This document shows, one piece after another, positions 10,620 through 17,491 of a stretch of 17,491 nt of DNA. How positions within the stretch are numbered: the stretch's first letter is position 1; each line of letters opens with the position of its first letter. The notes below the pieces were generated by a model. The model was not told the origin of the DNA and ran no database searches. It saw only the letters and a program-made list of their open reading frames with translations. The position numbers and the translations under genes were made by a program. This stretch comes from Thermococcus sp. (GTDB lineage Archaea > Methanobacteriota_B > Thermococci > Thermococcales > Thermococcaceae): NCBI RefSeq assembly GCF_027066465.1, contig NZ_JAMONU010000022.1:1-17491 (forward strand), read 5' to 3'.

Positions 10620-11621
10620 ATGGCGATAGTGGTTAAGGCCAACCCGAACATGCCCGAGGAAATCGCGCTCCTCTTTAGGAAACAGCACTACGAGCTCGTC
10701 GGCAGGCACAGTGGCGTTAAGCTCTGCCACTGGCTCAAGGAGAGCCTCACCAAGGGTCGCTTCTGCTACAAGCAGAAGTTCTACGGCATAGCGAGCCACA
10801 GATGCCTTCAGATGACTCCGGTCTTGGCCTGGTGCACCCACAACTGCATCTTCTGCTGGCGCCCGATGGAGGGCTTCCTCGGCACTGAACTGCCCCAGCC
10901 CTGGGACGACCCTGCTTTCATCGTCGAGGAGAGCATAAAGGCCCAGAGGAAGCTTCTCGTTGGCTACAAGGGCAACCCCAAGGTTCCGAAGGAGAAGTTC
11001 GAGGAAGCGTGGAACCCGAAGCACGCGGCGATTAGCTTATCGGGCGAGCCGATGCTCTATCCGTACATGGGCGACCTCGTTGAGGAGTTCCACAGGAGGG
11101 GCTTCACGACCTTCATAGTCACCAACGGAACCGTTCCGGAGAGGCTTGAGGAGATGATTAGGGAGGACAAGCTTCCAACGCAGTTCTACGTCTCGCTGAC
11201 CGCTCCTGACATCGAGACCTACAACCGCGTCAACGTCCCGATGATTCCCGATGGCTGGGAGAGGATAAAGGAGACCCTCAAGCTCATGCGCGACGCGGAA
11301 ACGAGGACGGTGATAAGGCTCACCCTTGTGAAGGGCGAGAACATGCACAGCCCCGAGAAGTACGCCGAGCTGATTAAGATAGCCAATCCGATGTTCGTTG
11401 AGGCGAAGGCATACATGTTCGTCGGCTTCTCGCGGAACAGGCTCACCATCAACAACATGCCGAGGCACGAGGAAATCAGAGCTTTTGCCGAGGAGCTCGT
11501 GAAGCACCTGCCGGGTTATCACATCGAGGACGAGTACGAGCCGAGCAGGGTCGTTCTCATCATGCGCGACGACGTGGATTCCCGCGGTAGGGGACTCGGC
11601 GGCAGGTTCATTTCCGACTGA
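10620..11621 (+). CDS. taw1: 4-demethylwyosine synthase TYW1 (Taw1)
   Basis: This 333-residue radical SAM enzyme condenses N1-methylguanosine-37 of tRNA-Phe with pyruvate carbons to form the tricyclic 4-demethylwyosine, the core of wybutosine-type bases. The radical SAM triad is CTHNCIFC (Cys72, Cys76, Cys79), followed by WRP. A second cluster uses Cys36, Cys49 and Cys62, spaced 13 and 13 as in characterised archaeal TYW1. Further blocks are SLSGEPMLYPYMGDL, VTNGT and EAKAYMFVGFSRNRL, and the C-terminal HIEDEYEPSRVVLI is typical. I took the ATG at 10620 (AGGTGAG upstream) over the GTG at 10611. It is monocistronic and transcribed divergently from the small leaderless gene. Confidence 0.97.
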   Translation: MAIVVKANPNMPEEIALLFRKQHYELVGRHSGVKLCHWLKESLTKGRFCYKQKFYGIASHRCLQMTPVLAWCTHNCIFCWRPMEGFLGTELPQPWDDPAFIVEESIKAQRKLLVGYKGNPKVPKEKFEEAWNPKHAAISLSGEPMLYPYMGDLVEEFHRRGFTTFIVTNGTVPERLEEMIREDKLPTQFYVSLTAPDIETYNRVNVPMIPDGWERIKETLKLMRDAETRTVIRLTLVKGENMHSPEKYAELIKIANPMFVEAKAYMFVGFSRNRLTINNMPRHEEIRAFAEELVKHLPGYHIEDEYEPSRVVLIMRDDVDSRGRGLGGRFISD

Positions 11622-11626
11622 GGAAA

Positions 11627-11639
11627 GGTTTATTTATTC
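11627..11639 (+). promoter_or_regulatory. TATA box of the toroid-CetZ operon
   Basis: GGTTTATTTATTC starts 6 nt after the TYW1 stop and predicts a start near 11660. The Shine-Dalgarno site GGGGTG (11661-11666) then lies close to the RNA 5' end. Confidence 0.55.
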
Positions 11640-11673
11640 TCGCCCCTTACACTCCCCTTAGGGGTGTGGAGTG

Positions 11674-13896
11674 ATGAGGAAATCGCTGGCAGTTTTACTC
11701 GTCATTCTGATGTTCACACCGCTGGCCAGCGCCGGTGTGCTGAACGGCTCAACGATGTTCCTGAGTGAAATCGCGGGAAAGACAAACCGAACTGCTGAAA
11801 TAAGTCTGAGTCTCATGGCAATTTCGAGCGCTTCTAAGGGCCTCAACTGGAGCGTTGAGAACGTTGTAACGAATCTAACCGAGGTTCTTCTCTCGGCCCA
11901 GAACCCCGATGGCGGGTGGGGCTACTACCTTCAGGACACAAGCAACGTCCCGGATACCGCATATGCGGTGATAGCCCTCATCAAGGCCAAGCCGAACGTC
12001 GACCCGAGGATTTTGAGCAGGGTAAACACCGCGATTGAGAGGGGCGTTGAGTACCTTCTCAGGGCGGAAAACGAAGTCGGCTGGGGCTACGTTCCCAACA
12101 CCTCCCCCGCGTTCTACCCGACCGTTCTCTCCGTCTGGGCGCTTGGGGAGTACGGATACTCCTACACGGCTTCTTTCCTCTGGAACCCTGTTGACTACAT
12201 AGGAAGCGCCAAACCCGAGATTCCGGAATATGAAGCCCTTGCTCTCCGCGTTATAGCGTATCACGCGGTTGGCTACCCTGTCTCGAACTCCACAGTTGAC
12301 GAGATTGAGAACCTCCTCTACTCCGGAAACCTGACGATGAAAGAGAGGGCAATGCTCACGTACGCCCTCGAACTCGTGAACCCCTTCGATTTCAACACAG
12401 CAAAGCTTCTCTTGGAGCTTGAATCTTACGCCAAAACGTCCCTTAGGTATGCTTACTGGGTCAGCACCCCCGAAACAATGTTTTCCTCTCCGGAGGTAAT
12501 CGAGACAACCGCCTACGCGCTCCTCGCCCTTTCGATTCCGGCTCACTACGTTGGTCCGATATCAAAGCCGACCAACCCCTACGCGCTTCCCTGTGACGAG
12601 CTTCTCTCGCTTCAGAATCCCGACGGAGGCTGGCCGGTCGTTGCCAGCGGCAGCTCCAACGAAAAGGCCACCTACTACTCCCTCCTGGCCCTCTGCAGGT
12701 GCTACCACACCAACGAAACCGTCAACAGGGCCCTCAGCTGGATAAGGGAGAGGTTCTACAGCGATGGCAGATGGATGCTCCTGAACGACCGCTTCTCACC
12801 GGGCTTCTACTACGCCCTCGAGACGCTCCTCCACTACGGCATGCTCAACCAGAGCGAGAGGGAGTGGGCGATAAACGTCATCAAAGAGTCCCAGCTCGAC
12901 TACGGAATCGGTCTCTGGGGCAACGACCTCGGGCCGCAGCCCTATCAAACGGCCCTCGCGGTAAAGGCCCTCCTGGACCTCGGCGTTCCACCAAGCGACC
13001 CGTTAATCCAGAAAGCTAAGGACTGGCTGCTCAGCATAAGCAAAACCGGCTGGGGCATCTACGTGACGACTCCTTACTTCTCCTACATGCTTAAACCGGA
13101 CGTTCTCACAACGCTTACCGTTATAGAGGCCCTTGAGAACATAACGCCGAAGGAGGAGCTGATGCCCCACGTTCAGTGGTTGCTCCAGCAGAGGGTTGAC
13201 GGCGGCTGGGCGCCCTTTAAGGAGTACTTCGACCAGTTCTACAACCGCGTCGTCGTTGGAAAGCCAACGGTTGAACTGACCGTCCGCGTCACCGACCTGC
13301 TCCTGAGGTTCGGCTACAACTACACCAACGAGACGCTGCACTTCGTCCTGAGGGCCAAGGATACGGGCGAGATAAACGGCAAGCCCGTGGAGATAGCCTT
13401 CACGATAATGTACCTGAGCAGGTATCACTTCATACCGCCCGTAACCCTCTACGAGATTGAGAACGCATTCCTCAGCGAGCCCTTCGAGGTGATAACGGTC
13501 GGCCTGAACTCCACTGAAAGGGCCGAGGTCATAAACGCGCTCCACCAGGTCTTCGGCCAGAACTTCGTCCTCTCGAACTCCACCTCAATTGGCTCCGGCT
13601 ATTACATCGTCATAGCACCCTACGGAAAGTACGACGTTTCCAGATACAACCCCTACATCAGGTTCGAGGTGACAGGGAAATCGGTGTACCTCGGCCCGTA
13701 TAACGCGAGTCTGGACTCCATAGCGGTAATTCCGGGTGCAACCGCCAACGGAATGGTGCTCTTCGTCCTCTACTCGGAGAAGAGCAGGTGGATGGCTGTT
13801 GAGCTGTTCACAACGGGCTTCGTTAAGTACCTGCGGGGCAACGCCATGCTCTTCACGTACGAGAACGGCCGCGTGAAGCAATACGTCGTGGGGTGA
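11674..13896 (+). CDS. Secreted alpha/alpha-toroid protein with prenyltransferase/squalene-oxidase-like repeats
   Basis: The 740-residue protein has a signal peptide (MRKSLAVLLVILMFTPLASA). It then has about six repeats of the LLSxQNPDGGWG type: near 72 (AQNPDGGWGYY), 127 (AENEVGWGYV), 310 (LQNPDGGWPV), 402 (LDYGIGLWG), 450 (SKTGWGIY) and 501 (RVDGGWAPF), each followed by a helix of the DTAYAVIALIKA kind. This is the QW-like repeat of alpha/alpha barrels found in terpene cyclases, prenyltransferases and complement-like proteins. No DCTAE-type cyclase motif is visible, so enzymatic cyclisation is unlikely. Residues from about 605 form a different beta-rich domain (GSGYYIVIAPYGKYDVSRY). Many N-x-S/T sites fit an extracellular protein. 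It is followed 6 nt later by cetZ. Function unknown; cell-surface adhesion or scaffolding is a guess. Confidence 0.85.
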   Translation: MRKSLAVLLVILMFTPLASAGVLNGSTMFLSEIAGKTNRTAEISLSLMAISSASKGLNWSVENVVTNLTEVLLSAQNPDGGWGYYLQDTSNVPDTAYAVIALIKAKPNVDPRILSRVNTAIERGVEYLLRAENEVGWGYVPNTSPAFYPTVLSVWALGEYGYSYTASFLWNPVDYIGSAKPEIPEYEALALRVIAYHAVGYPVSNSTVDEIENLLYSGNLTMKERAMLTYALELVNPFDFNTAKLLLELESYAKTSLRYAYWVSTPETMFSSPEVIETTAYALLALSIPAHYVGPISKPTNPYALPCDELLSLQNPDGGWPVVASGSSNEKATYYSLLALCRCYHTNETVNRALSWIRERFYSDGRWMLLNDRFSPGFYYALETLLHYGMLNQSEREWAINVIKESQLDYGIGLWGNDLGPQPYQTALAVKALLDLGVPPSDPLIQKAKDWLLSISKTGWGIYVTTPYFSYMLKPDVLTTLTVIEALENITPKEELMPHVQWLLQQRVDGGWAPFKEYFDQFYNRVVVGKPTVELTVRVTDLLLRFGYNYTNETLHFVLRAKDTGEINGKPVEIAFTIMYLSRYHFIPPVTLYEIENAFLSEPFEVITVGLNSTERAEVINALHQVFGQNFVLSNSTSIGSGYYIVIAPYGKYDVSRYNPYIRFEVTGKSVYLGPYNASLDSIAVIPGATANGMVLFVLYSEKSRWMAVELFTTGFVKYLRGNAMLFTYENGRVKQYVVG

Positions 13897-13902
13897 AAGC
13901 CC

Positions 13903-15003
13903 TTGAGGGCTTTAATCATTGGAATAGGGCAGTGCGGGACGAAGATAGCCGACCTCTTCGCGCTGGTTGACTTTGAGGCGCTCGCCATAAACACCTCCCG
14001 CGGTGACCTCGATTACCTCAAGCACATACCCCCCGACAGGAGGATACTCATAGGGGAGAGCGTAACCGGCGGCAAGGGGGTGAACGCAAACCCAATACTT
14101 GGGAGGGAGGCGATGAAGCGCGACCTGCCGCTGGTCATGCGCAAGATAAACTCAATAGTCGGCTACGAAGACGTTGACATATTCTTTCTCACCTTCGGCT
14201 TCGGCGGTGGAACAGGTGCCGGCGGAACGCCCGTCTTGGCTGAAGCCCTCAAGGAGGAGTACCCGGACTCGCTCGTCGTTGCCATCGGCGCGCTCCCGCT
14301 CAGGGAAGAGGGCATAAGGCCAACAATCAACGCGGCGATAACAATAGACAAACTCTCGAAGATTGCGGACTCAATAATCGCAATAGACAACAACAAGCTC
14401 AAGGAGGGCGACCTTGACATCTCCCAGGCCTACGAGAGGATTAACTACACGATAGTCGAGAGGATAGCCTCGCTTCTGGCCCTCGTAGATGTCCCCGGCG
14501 AGCAGACGCTTGACGCGAGCGACCTCAAGTTCGTCCTCAAGGCCTTTGGGAGCTTCGCCACCGTTGGCTACGCCAAGGCCGACGCGAGCAAGGTGAAGAG
14601 CCTGTCGAGGTTAATCGTTAAATCCTTTGAGAGCGAGGGGCTATACCTTGAGGCGAATATAGAGTCCGCCCTCTACGGCCTCGTCGCGATACACGGGCCG
14701 CCCGAGGTTCTGAAGGCCAGCGACATCTTCGAGGCCCTCGATTACCTCACGAACAAAATCCGGGGCAAGCAGATTTTCCGCGGCTTCTACCCAGACCCCC
14801 GTGAGAGGGACGTTGAGGTCGTCACGCTCCTCAGCGGGATATACGAGAGCAGGAGCATAGAGGAAATAGTCAGAACGGCTAAAGAATACGCGAAATCGTT
14901 TATGGCCGCCAAGGAAGAAGCTGAAACCAAAAAGCGTGAACTTCTGAACGGCCTGCCGGATTTCGACGATATTTACCCTCTCCCGGGCGGTGAGGAACCT
15001 TGA
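13903..15003 (+). CDS. cetZ: CetZ-type tubulin/FtsZ-superfamily GTPase
   Basis: The 366-residue protein has the tubulin-superfamily nucleotide site: T1 loop GIGQCGTKIAD (7-17, the GQCG form typical of CetZ and tubulin) and T4 signature FGGGTGAGGTP (100-110). The catalytic T7 region is LDASDLKFV with Asp204 and Asp207, so GTP hydrolysis at subunit interfaces should be possible. In haloarchaea CetZ proteins control cell shape and motility rather than division. Thermococcales also carry one or more besides true FtsZ. The start is TTG, supported by GGGGTGA (13890-13896) six nt upstream. It sits between a secreted toroid protein and a membrane protein, upstream of pilins, which suggests a cell-surface or motility role. 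Confidence 0.92.
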   Translation: MRALIIGIGQCGTKIADLFALVDFEALAINTSRGDLDYLKHIPPDRRILIGESVTGGKGVNANPILGREAMKRDLPLVMRKINSIVGYEDVDIFFLTFGFGGGTGAGGTPVLAEALKEEYPDSLVVAIGALPLREEGIRPTINAAITIDKLSKIADSIIAIDNNKLKEGDLDISQAYERINYTIVERIASLLALVDVPGEQTLDASDLKFVLKAFGSFATVGYAKADASKVKSLSRLIVKSFESEGLYLEANIESALYGLVAIHGPPEVLKASDIFEALDYLTNKIRGKQIFRGFYPDPRERDVEVVTLLSGIYESRSIEEIVRTAKEYAKSFMAAKEEAETKKRELLNGLPDFDDIYPLPGGEEP

Positions 15004-15617
15004 CCGAGGTCAGGGATTCGGTTGAGGTCGCTCTCGAGCTGGACGAGAGGGCCGTTTACTCCCACATAGCCCATGAGAGCGCCGAGGACATTATACGAAT
15101 TATATCCTCCCTCGACGCCGAGAGGGCGAAGCTCAGGGGAGAGGTAATCTACTACAAGGACGACTGGGACCTGCTGATTCGCGAAAGGATAGCTAAGGGA
15201 AAGCGCCACACGGCCTTTGATTTCTACAATCCGGCACTTCTGGACATCTGGGAGGAGAAGGTCAAGGAGAGCAAGAGGGTAAAGATACTCGGTCAGGTTG
15301 CGGTTTGGTCGATAGTTGCCGCCGTTGCAGTAACCGCCGTGCTCTCCATTGTGACGGCTCTTCCACTCGTTCTCATAGGCCTGGCGCTCCTTCCGCTCCT
15401 CGTTTACGTTCGCGAGAGAACCAAGAGCAGACTGGACCTCATATACTACGAGCTGACCCAGTTCTTCATTGATGAGCTTAGGGAGATAGTTCACAAACAC
15501 GCTCTCAACCCGGAGAAATACCGCTTTAAACTGTTCAGCGGGGACTACTTTGACGTTGAGACGAGAAGAACGCCTTCCGGCATTTTTGCGGTTGTTCTCG
15601 GAAAATCTGAGGAGTAA
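15000..15617 (+). CDS. Two-TM membrane protein partner of CetZ
   Basis: A 205-residue protein of unknown family. An acidic cytoplasmic N-terminal part (about 1-95, rich in Glu, Arg and Lys and probably helical, with IIRIISSLDAERAKLRGEV) precedes a hairpin of two membrane segments (about 96-118 and 120-137) and a C-terminal domain (140-205) with RLDLIYYELTQFFIDEL. Both soluble parts face the same side, most likely the cytoplasm. The start is TTG overlapping the cetZ stop (TTGA), with GGTGAGG upstream, so it is translationally coupled to CetZ. I infer a membrane anchor or regulator for CetZ filaments, based only on gene order and topology. Confidence 0.78.
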   Translation: MTEVRDSVEVALELDERAVYSHIAHESAEDIIRIISSLDAERAKLRGEVIYYKDDWDLLIRERIAKGKRHTAFDFYNPALLDIWEEKVKESKRVKILGQVAVWSIVAAVAVTAVLSIVTALPLVLIGLALLPLLVYVRERTKSRLDLIYYELTQFFIDELREIVHKHALNPEKYRFKLFSGDYFDVETRRTPSGIFAVVLGKSEE

Positions 15618-15619
15618 CC

Positions 15620-15643
15620 GTTAAATAGGTCTTGTTTTATTTA
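15620..15643 (+). promoter_or_regulatory. Promoter region of the pilin operon
   Basis: Two TATA-like elements occur, GTTAAATA (15620-15627) and TTTATTTAG (15636-15643). The first gives a start near 15650 and leaves room for the GGGGGTTA Shine-Dalgarno site (15653-15660), so I prefer it. Confidence 0.5.
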
Positions 15644-15666
15644 GCATTATTAGGGGGTTAGAGGGT

Positions 15667-16296
15667 ATGCCAGCCCGTAAAAAACGCGGTCAAATCTCGC
15701 TCGAATTCATGCTCGTCTTCGGAATCATGCTCCTGATGTTAGTTTACTCCATCAACAACGCCTCCTTCAAGAGCGGCTCTTCCTCCGCACAGACCCTGCA
15801 GCTTCAAGTGCTCCTCGAGGAGAAGGGTGTCGCCAACGTTATAGCTGGGGCAATCGACCAAGTCTACTCCCAGGGACCGGGTTCAAAGGTAACGGTCTAC
15901 GCGCACTTTGACCTGCTGAGGAACGAGTACTACCTCAAAAAGGCCTTCGGATATTCCCTCCCCGTCGTCAACATAACCCTCCTGGGCGGCGGCAGTCCTC
16001 TCCTACCGGCTGGCTCCACCGGGGGGGTTGTCCTCGTCGGCGTTAACCAGGTCAACTCAACCCCCGTGGTTGCGGGAACCAACAAGACCGCTGTTGAGGT
16101 CAGAACTTTCTACCCGTACAACGGAACGTCCATGAGCCTCGTCTTCTACCCTGCCGAGGTCTCCAGCACGCCGCACATCTCGGACATACCTCCCACGATG
16201 AAGGTTGTGGTTCAGTGGAATCCAGACCAGGCTCCAAGTCTGGTCTTCAACTCGACAACTGGGACGCTCTACATAAACATAAACCCAGGTGGCTGA
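15667..16296 (+). CDS. Type IV pilin-like protein, class III signal peptide (1)
   Basis: The 209-residue preprotein starts MPARKKRGQISLEFMLVFG. The motif KKRG/QISLEF is the archaeal class III signal peptide, cut before Gln9 by an EppA/PibD-type prepilin peptidase, leaving a hydrophobic N-terminal helix (MLVFGIMLLMLVYSI) that packs in the fibre core. The rest is a Ser/Thr/Gly/Pro-rich, beta-type head with several N-x-S/T sites. It is the longest complete pilin in the cluster and has the best promoter and Shine-Dalgarno site, so it may be the major subunit; that is a guess. It is followed immediately by three more pilin-like genes. Confidence 0.86.
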   Translation: MPARKKRGQISLEFMLVFGIMLLMLVYSINNASFKSGSSSAQTLQLQVLLEEKGVANVIAGAIDQVYSQGPGSKVTVYAHFDLLRNEYYLKKAFGYSLPVVNITLLGGGSPLLPAGSTGGVVLVGVNQVNSTPVVAGTNKTAVEVRTFYPYNGTSMSLVFYPAEVSSTPHISDIPPTMKVVVQWNPDQAPSLVFNSTTGTLYININPGG

Positions 16297-16297
16297 A

Positions 16298-16732
16298 ATG
16301 AGGGGACAGATTAGCCTCGACCTGCTCTTCGCGGTAATGCTCGTGTCCCTGACGGTAATAGGATTAGTTGGCTGGGGCATGAATCAGGCCGGGGAAACAA
16401 CGACGATGGGAAAGGCCGCCCAGCTTAAGGTCCTCGCCGTTGACGTAAGGGATTCAGTCGCCAAGGTTTACGCATCCGGCCCCGGCTTTACCGTTATCAA
16501 GGAGCTGCCCTTTCAGCTGAAGACGGGGGAATGGGTCAACATAACCCTCTACAAAAATCAGACCCTCCTCGTGAGGGCCGAGCTTGGTGGGAAGGAATAC
16601 CGGGTCGTCGAGCGACTTCAGGTTCCCGTGGGAGTTACCTCGAGCGTGTTGCTCCTGCCGGGAAACGAGACGTTTCAAATCACCGCGGTCAGGTTGAATA
16701 CCGGAGGGGTGGGAGTTGTCGTTGAAACTTAG
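16298..16732 (+). CDS. Type IV pilin-like protein, class III signal peptide (2)
   Basis: A 144-residue preprotein beginning MRGQISLDLLFAVMLVSLTV. The signal peptide is minimal (MRG/QISLD, with Asp in place of the usual Glu at +5), followed by one hydrophobic helix and a small beta-rich head. ATG at 16298 follows AGGTGG and lies one base after the preceding stop; a GTG at 16289 would only add three residues. Its 3' end overlaps the next pilin by 17 nt. It is probably a minor pilin. Confidence 0.84.
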   Translation: MRGQISLDLLFAVMLVSLTVIGLVGWGMNQAGETTTMGKAAQLKVLAVDVRDSVAKVYASGPGFTVIKELPFQLKTGEWVNITLYKNQTLLVRAELGGKEYRVVERLQVPVGVTSSVLLLPGNETFQITAVRLNTGGVGVVVET

Positions 16733-17177
16733 AGGTCAGACGTCACTTGAGCTGATGTTCCTGTTCATGGTAATAGTCGGGGGAGTCCTGCTCGTTGCCA
16801 AGATATACTACCCCTCCGACACGGGTGTTTCAATCACGTACCAGCTCAAAAGCGCCGCCCAAGACGCATGCACTTTCCTGAACGAGGGTGTTGTTGTGAA
16901 CGACACTGTCCACGCTCCCCTCGACAGGGTAATTGAGCTTAACAACTACTCCTCGCTTAACTGCGCGGTCTCTGGAGTGAGCGTCAACACCACATCAACA
17001 TCGATAAACGCCGTGGTTTACATAACCTACTCCTCCAGGCTGAACGCCACCCTCGTGAGTGGAGCCGTGAGGGACTATCTAGTGGCGAGGCTTTCAAGGG
17101 TTAACGGCTTTGCCCTGCGGAACGGCGTGCTGTACTTTAGAGGATACCTCGTTAGCTTGGGGGTGGTGGTAAAATGA
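16716..17177 (+). CDS. Type IV pilin-like protein, class III signal peptide (3)
   Basis: A 153-residue preprotein beginning MSLKLRGQTSLELMFLFMVI with cleavage expected at RG/QTSLEL. The hydrophobic helix is followed by a head with two cysteines (near residues 51 and 87) that could form a disulfide. The start is TTG at 16716 (a second in-frame TTG lies at 16722) with GGAGGGGT upstream. The gene overlaps both neighbours, so it is part of one translationally coupled pilin operon. Confidence 0.83.
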   Translation: MSLKLRGQTSLELMFLFMVIVGGVLLVAKIYYPSDTGVSITYQLKSAAQDACTFLNEGVVVNDTVHAPLDRVIELNNYSSLNCAVSGVSVNTTSTSINAVVYITYSSRLNATLVSGAVRDYLVARLSRVNGFALRNGVLYFRGYLVSLGVVVK

Positions 17178-17491
17178 GGAGAGGCCAGCTCCTGAGTCTG
17201 GATGCACTCGTGGCGCTCATCATGGTCATCTTCATACTCTCGGCAGTCACAACGGCCTCTCAGAACCTTCGCTCCGGACTGTCTTCGATGCTCGGCTGGT
17301 ATGAGAGGACGAACATAGCAGGCAACATGCTCGACGTCCTCGTAAACAGTCCAGGTGAGCCATCAAACTGGAACGAAAACCTCACGCTCGTCCGCGTTCC
17401 CGGACTTCGCTCAACCGACGGTCAGTATCTGGACTACCAGAAGGTGGAGGCTCTCTTTGAGGGGGCACGTTCCGGGAATCCTGCCCTTTTG
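17174..17491 (+). CDS. Pilin-like protein with atypical class III motif (4), 3' truncated by window
   Basis: The first 106 codons are present. It starts MRRGQLLSLDALVALIMVIF, so the peptidase site reads RG/QLLSLD, one residue longer between Gln and Ser than the canonical QxSxE. The hydrophobic helix runs about residues 11-27. Then follow IAGNMLDVLVNSPGEPSNW and NENLTLVRVPGL, a pattern I associate with larger archaeal minor pilins. ATG overlaps the upstream stop (ATGA) and has GGGGGTGGT before it. The size and C-terminal domain cannot be judged here. Confidence 0.82.
   Translation, partial: MRRGQLLSLDALVALIMVIFILSAVTTASQNLRSGLSSMLGWYERTNIAGNMLDVLVNSPGEPSNWNENLTLVRVPGLRSTDGQYLDYQKVEALFEGARSGNPALL

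Noticed and set aside
1..17491. CRISPR arrays, insertion sequences, transposases or restriction/defence genes
   Set aside because: I saw no regularly spaced direct repeats, no terminal inverted repeats flanking a transposase and no such protein motifs in the window.

Overview
The window comes from a hyperthermophilic euryarchaeon of the order Thermococcales, most likely Thermococcus. The evidence is a type V (archaeal) fructose-1,6-bisphosphatase next to the start of a GAPOR gene, Thermococcales glycolytic motifs at both promoters, a tRNA-Trp whose intron is a C/D guide RNA, archaeal Rpo7/Spt4/S24e/S27ae genes, GTP-dependent dephospho-CoA kinase, TYW1, a CetZ-type tubulin homologue and class III signal-peptide pilins. 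Promoters are BRE/TATA type and Shine-Dalgarno sites are strong (GGAGGT or GGGGTG types). I did no database searches; families are recognised from memory of sequence motifs.

Layout. 1-1512: minus-strand sugar-metabolism genes, the 5' end of gor (GAPOR) and complete fbp, each with a Tgr/TGM-type operator. In fbp it lies upstream of the TATA box (activating position) and in gor downstream (repressing position). 1600-1993: tRNA-Trp (intron with a C/D guide RNA) and tRNA-Gln(CUG). 1994-2382: an AT-richer stretch with no convincing gene. 2383-7346: a surface-fibre locus with two coupled winged-helix regulators (the second membrane-anchored), a structured intergenic leader, two TasA/camelysin-like (DUF1102-type) secreted subunits, a SipW-type Ser-His signal peptidase with an extra extracytoplasmic domain, a TasA-like protein carrying a remarkable Cys/His cluster, and a DUF5305-like membrane protein. 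It resembles the archaeal bundling pilus and bacterial TasA-SipW arrangements.

7421-10361: a housekeeping run of inorganic pyrophosphatase, rpo7, spt4, dephospho-CoA kinase, rps24e, rps27ae (56 codons) and a HemK2-like methyltransferase. 10362-10496 (minus): a 44-codon ORF with a TATA box about 26 nt upstream and no Shine-Dalgarno site, so probably a leaderless small-protein gene. 10620-11621: TYW1. 11674-15617: a secreted alpha/alpha-toroid (prenyltransferase/squalene-oxidase-like repeat) protein, CetZ and a two-TM membrane protein, tightly packed. 15667-17491: four successive type IV pilin-like genes with class III signal peptides, the last cut by the window edge.

The most interesting parts are the TasA/SipW-like fibre operon with its Cys/His-rich component and SD-sequestering hairpin, the opposite TGM placement on fbp and gor, and the juxtaposition of CetZ, a toroid protein and a pilin cluster.
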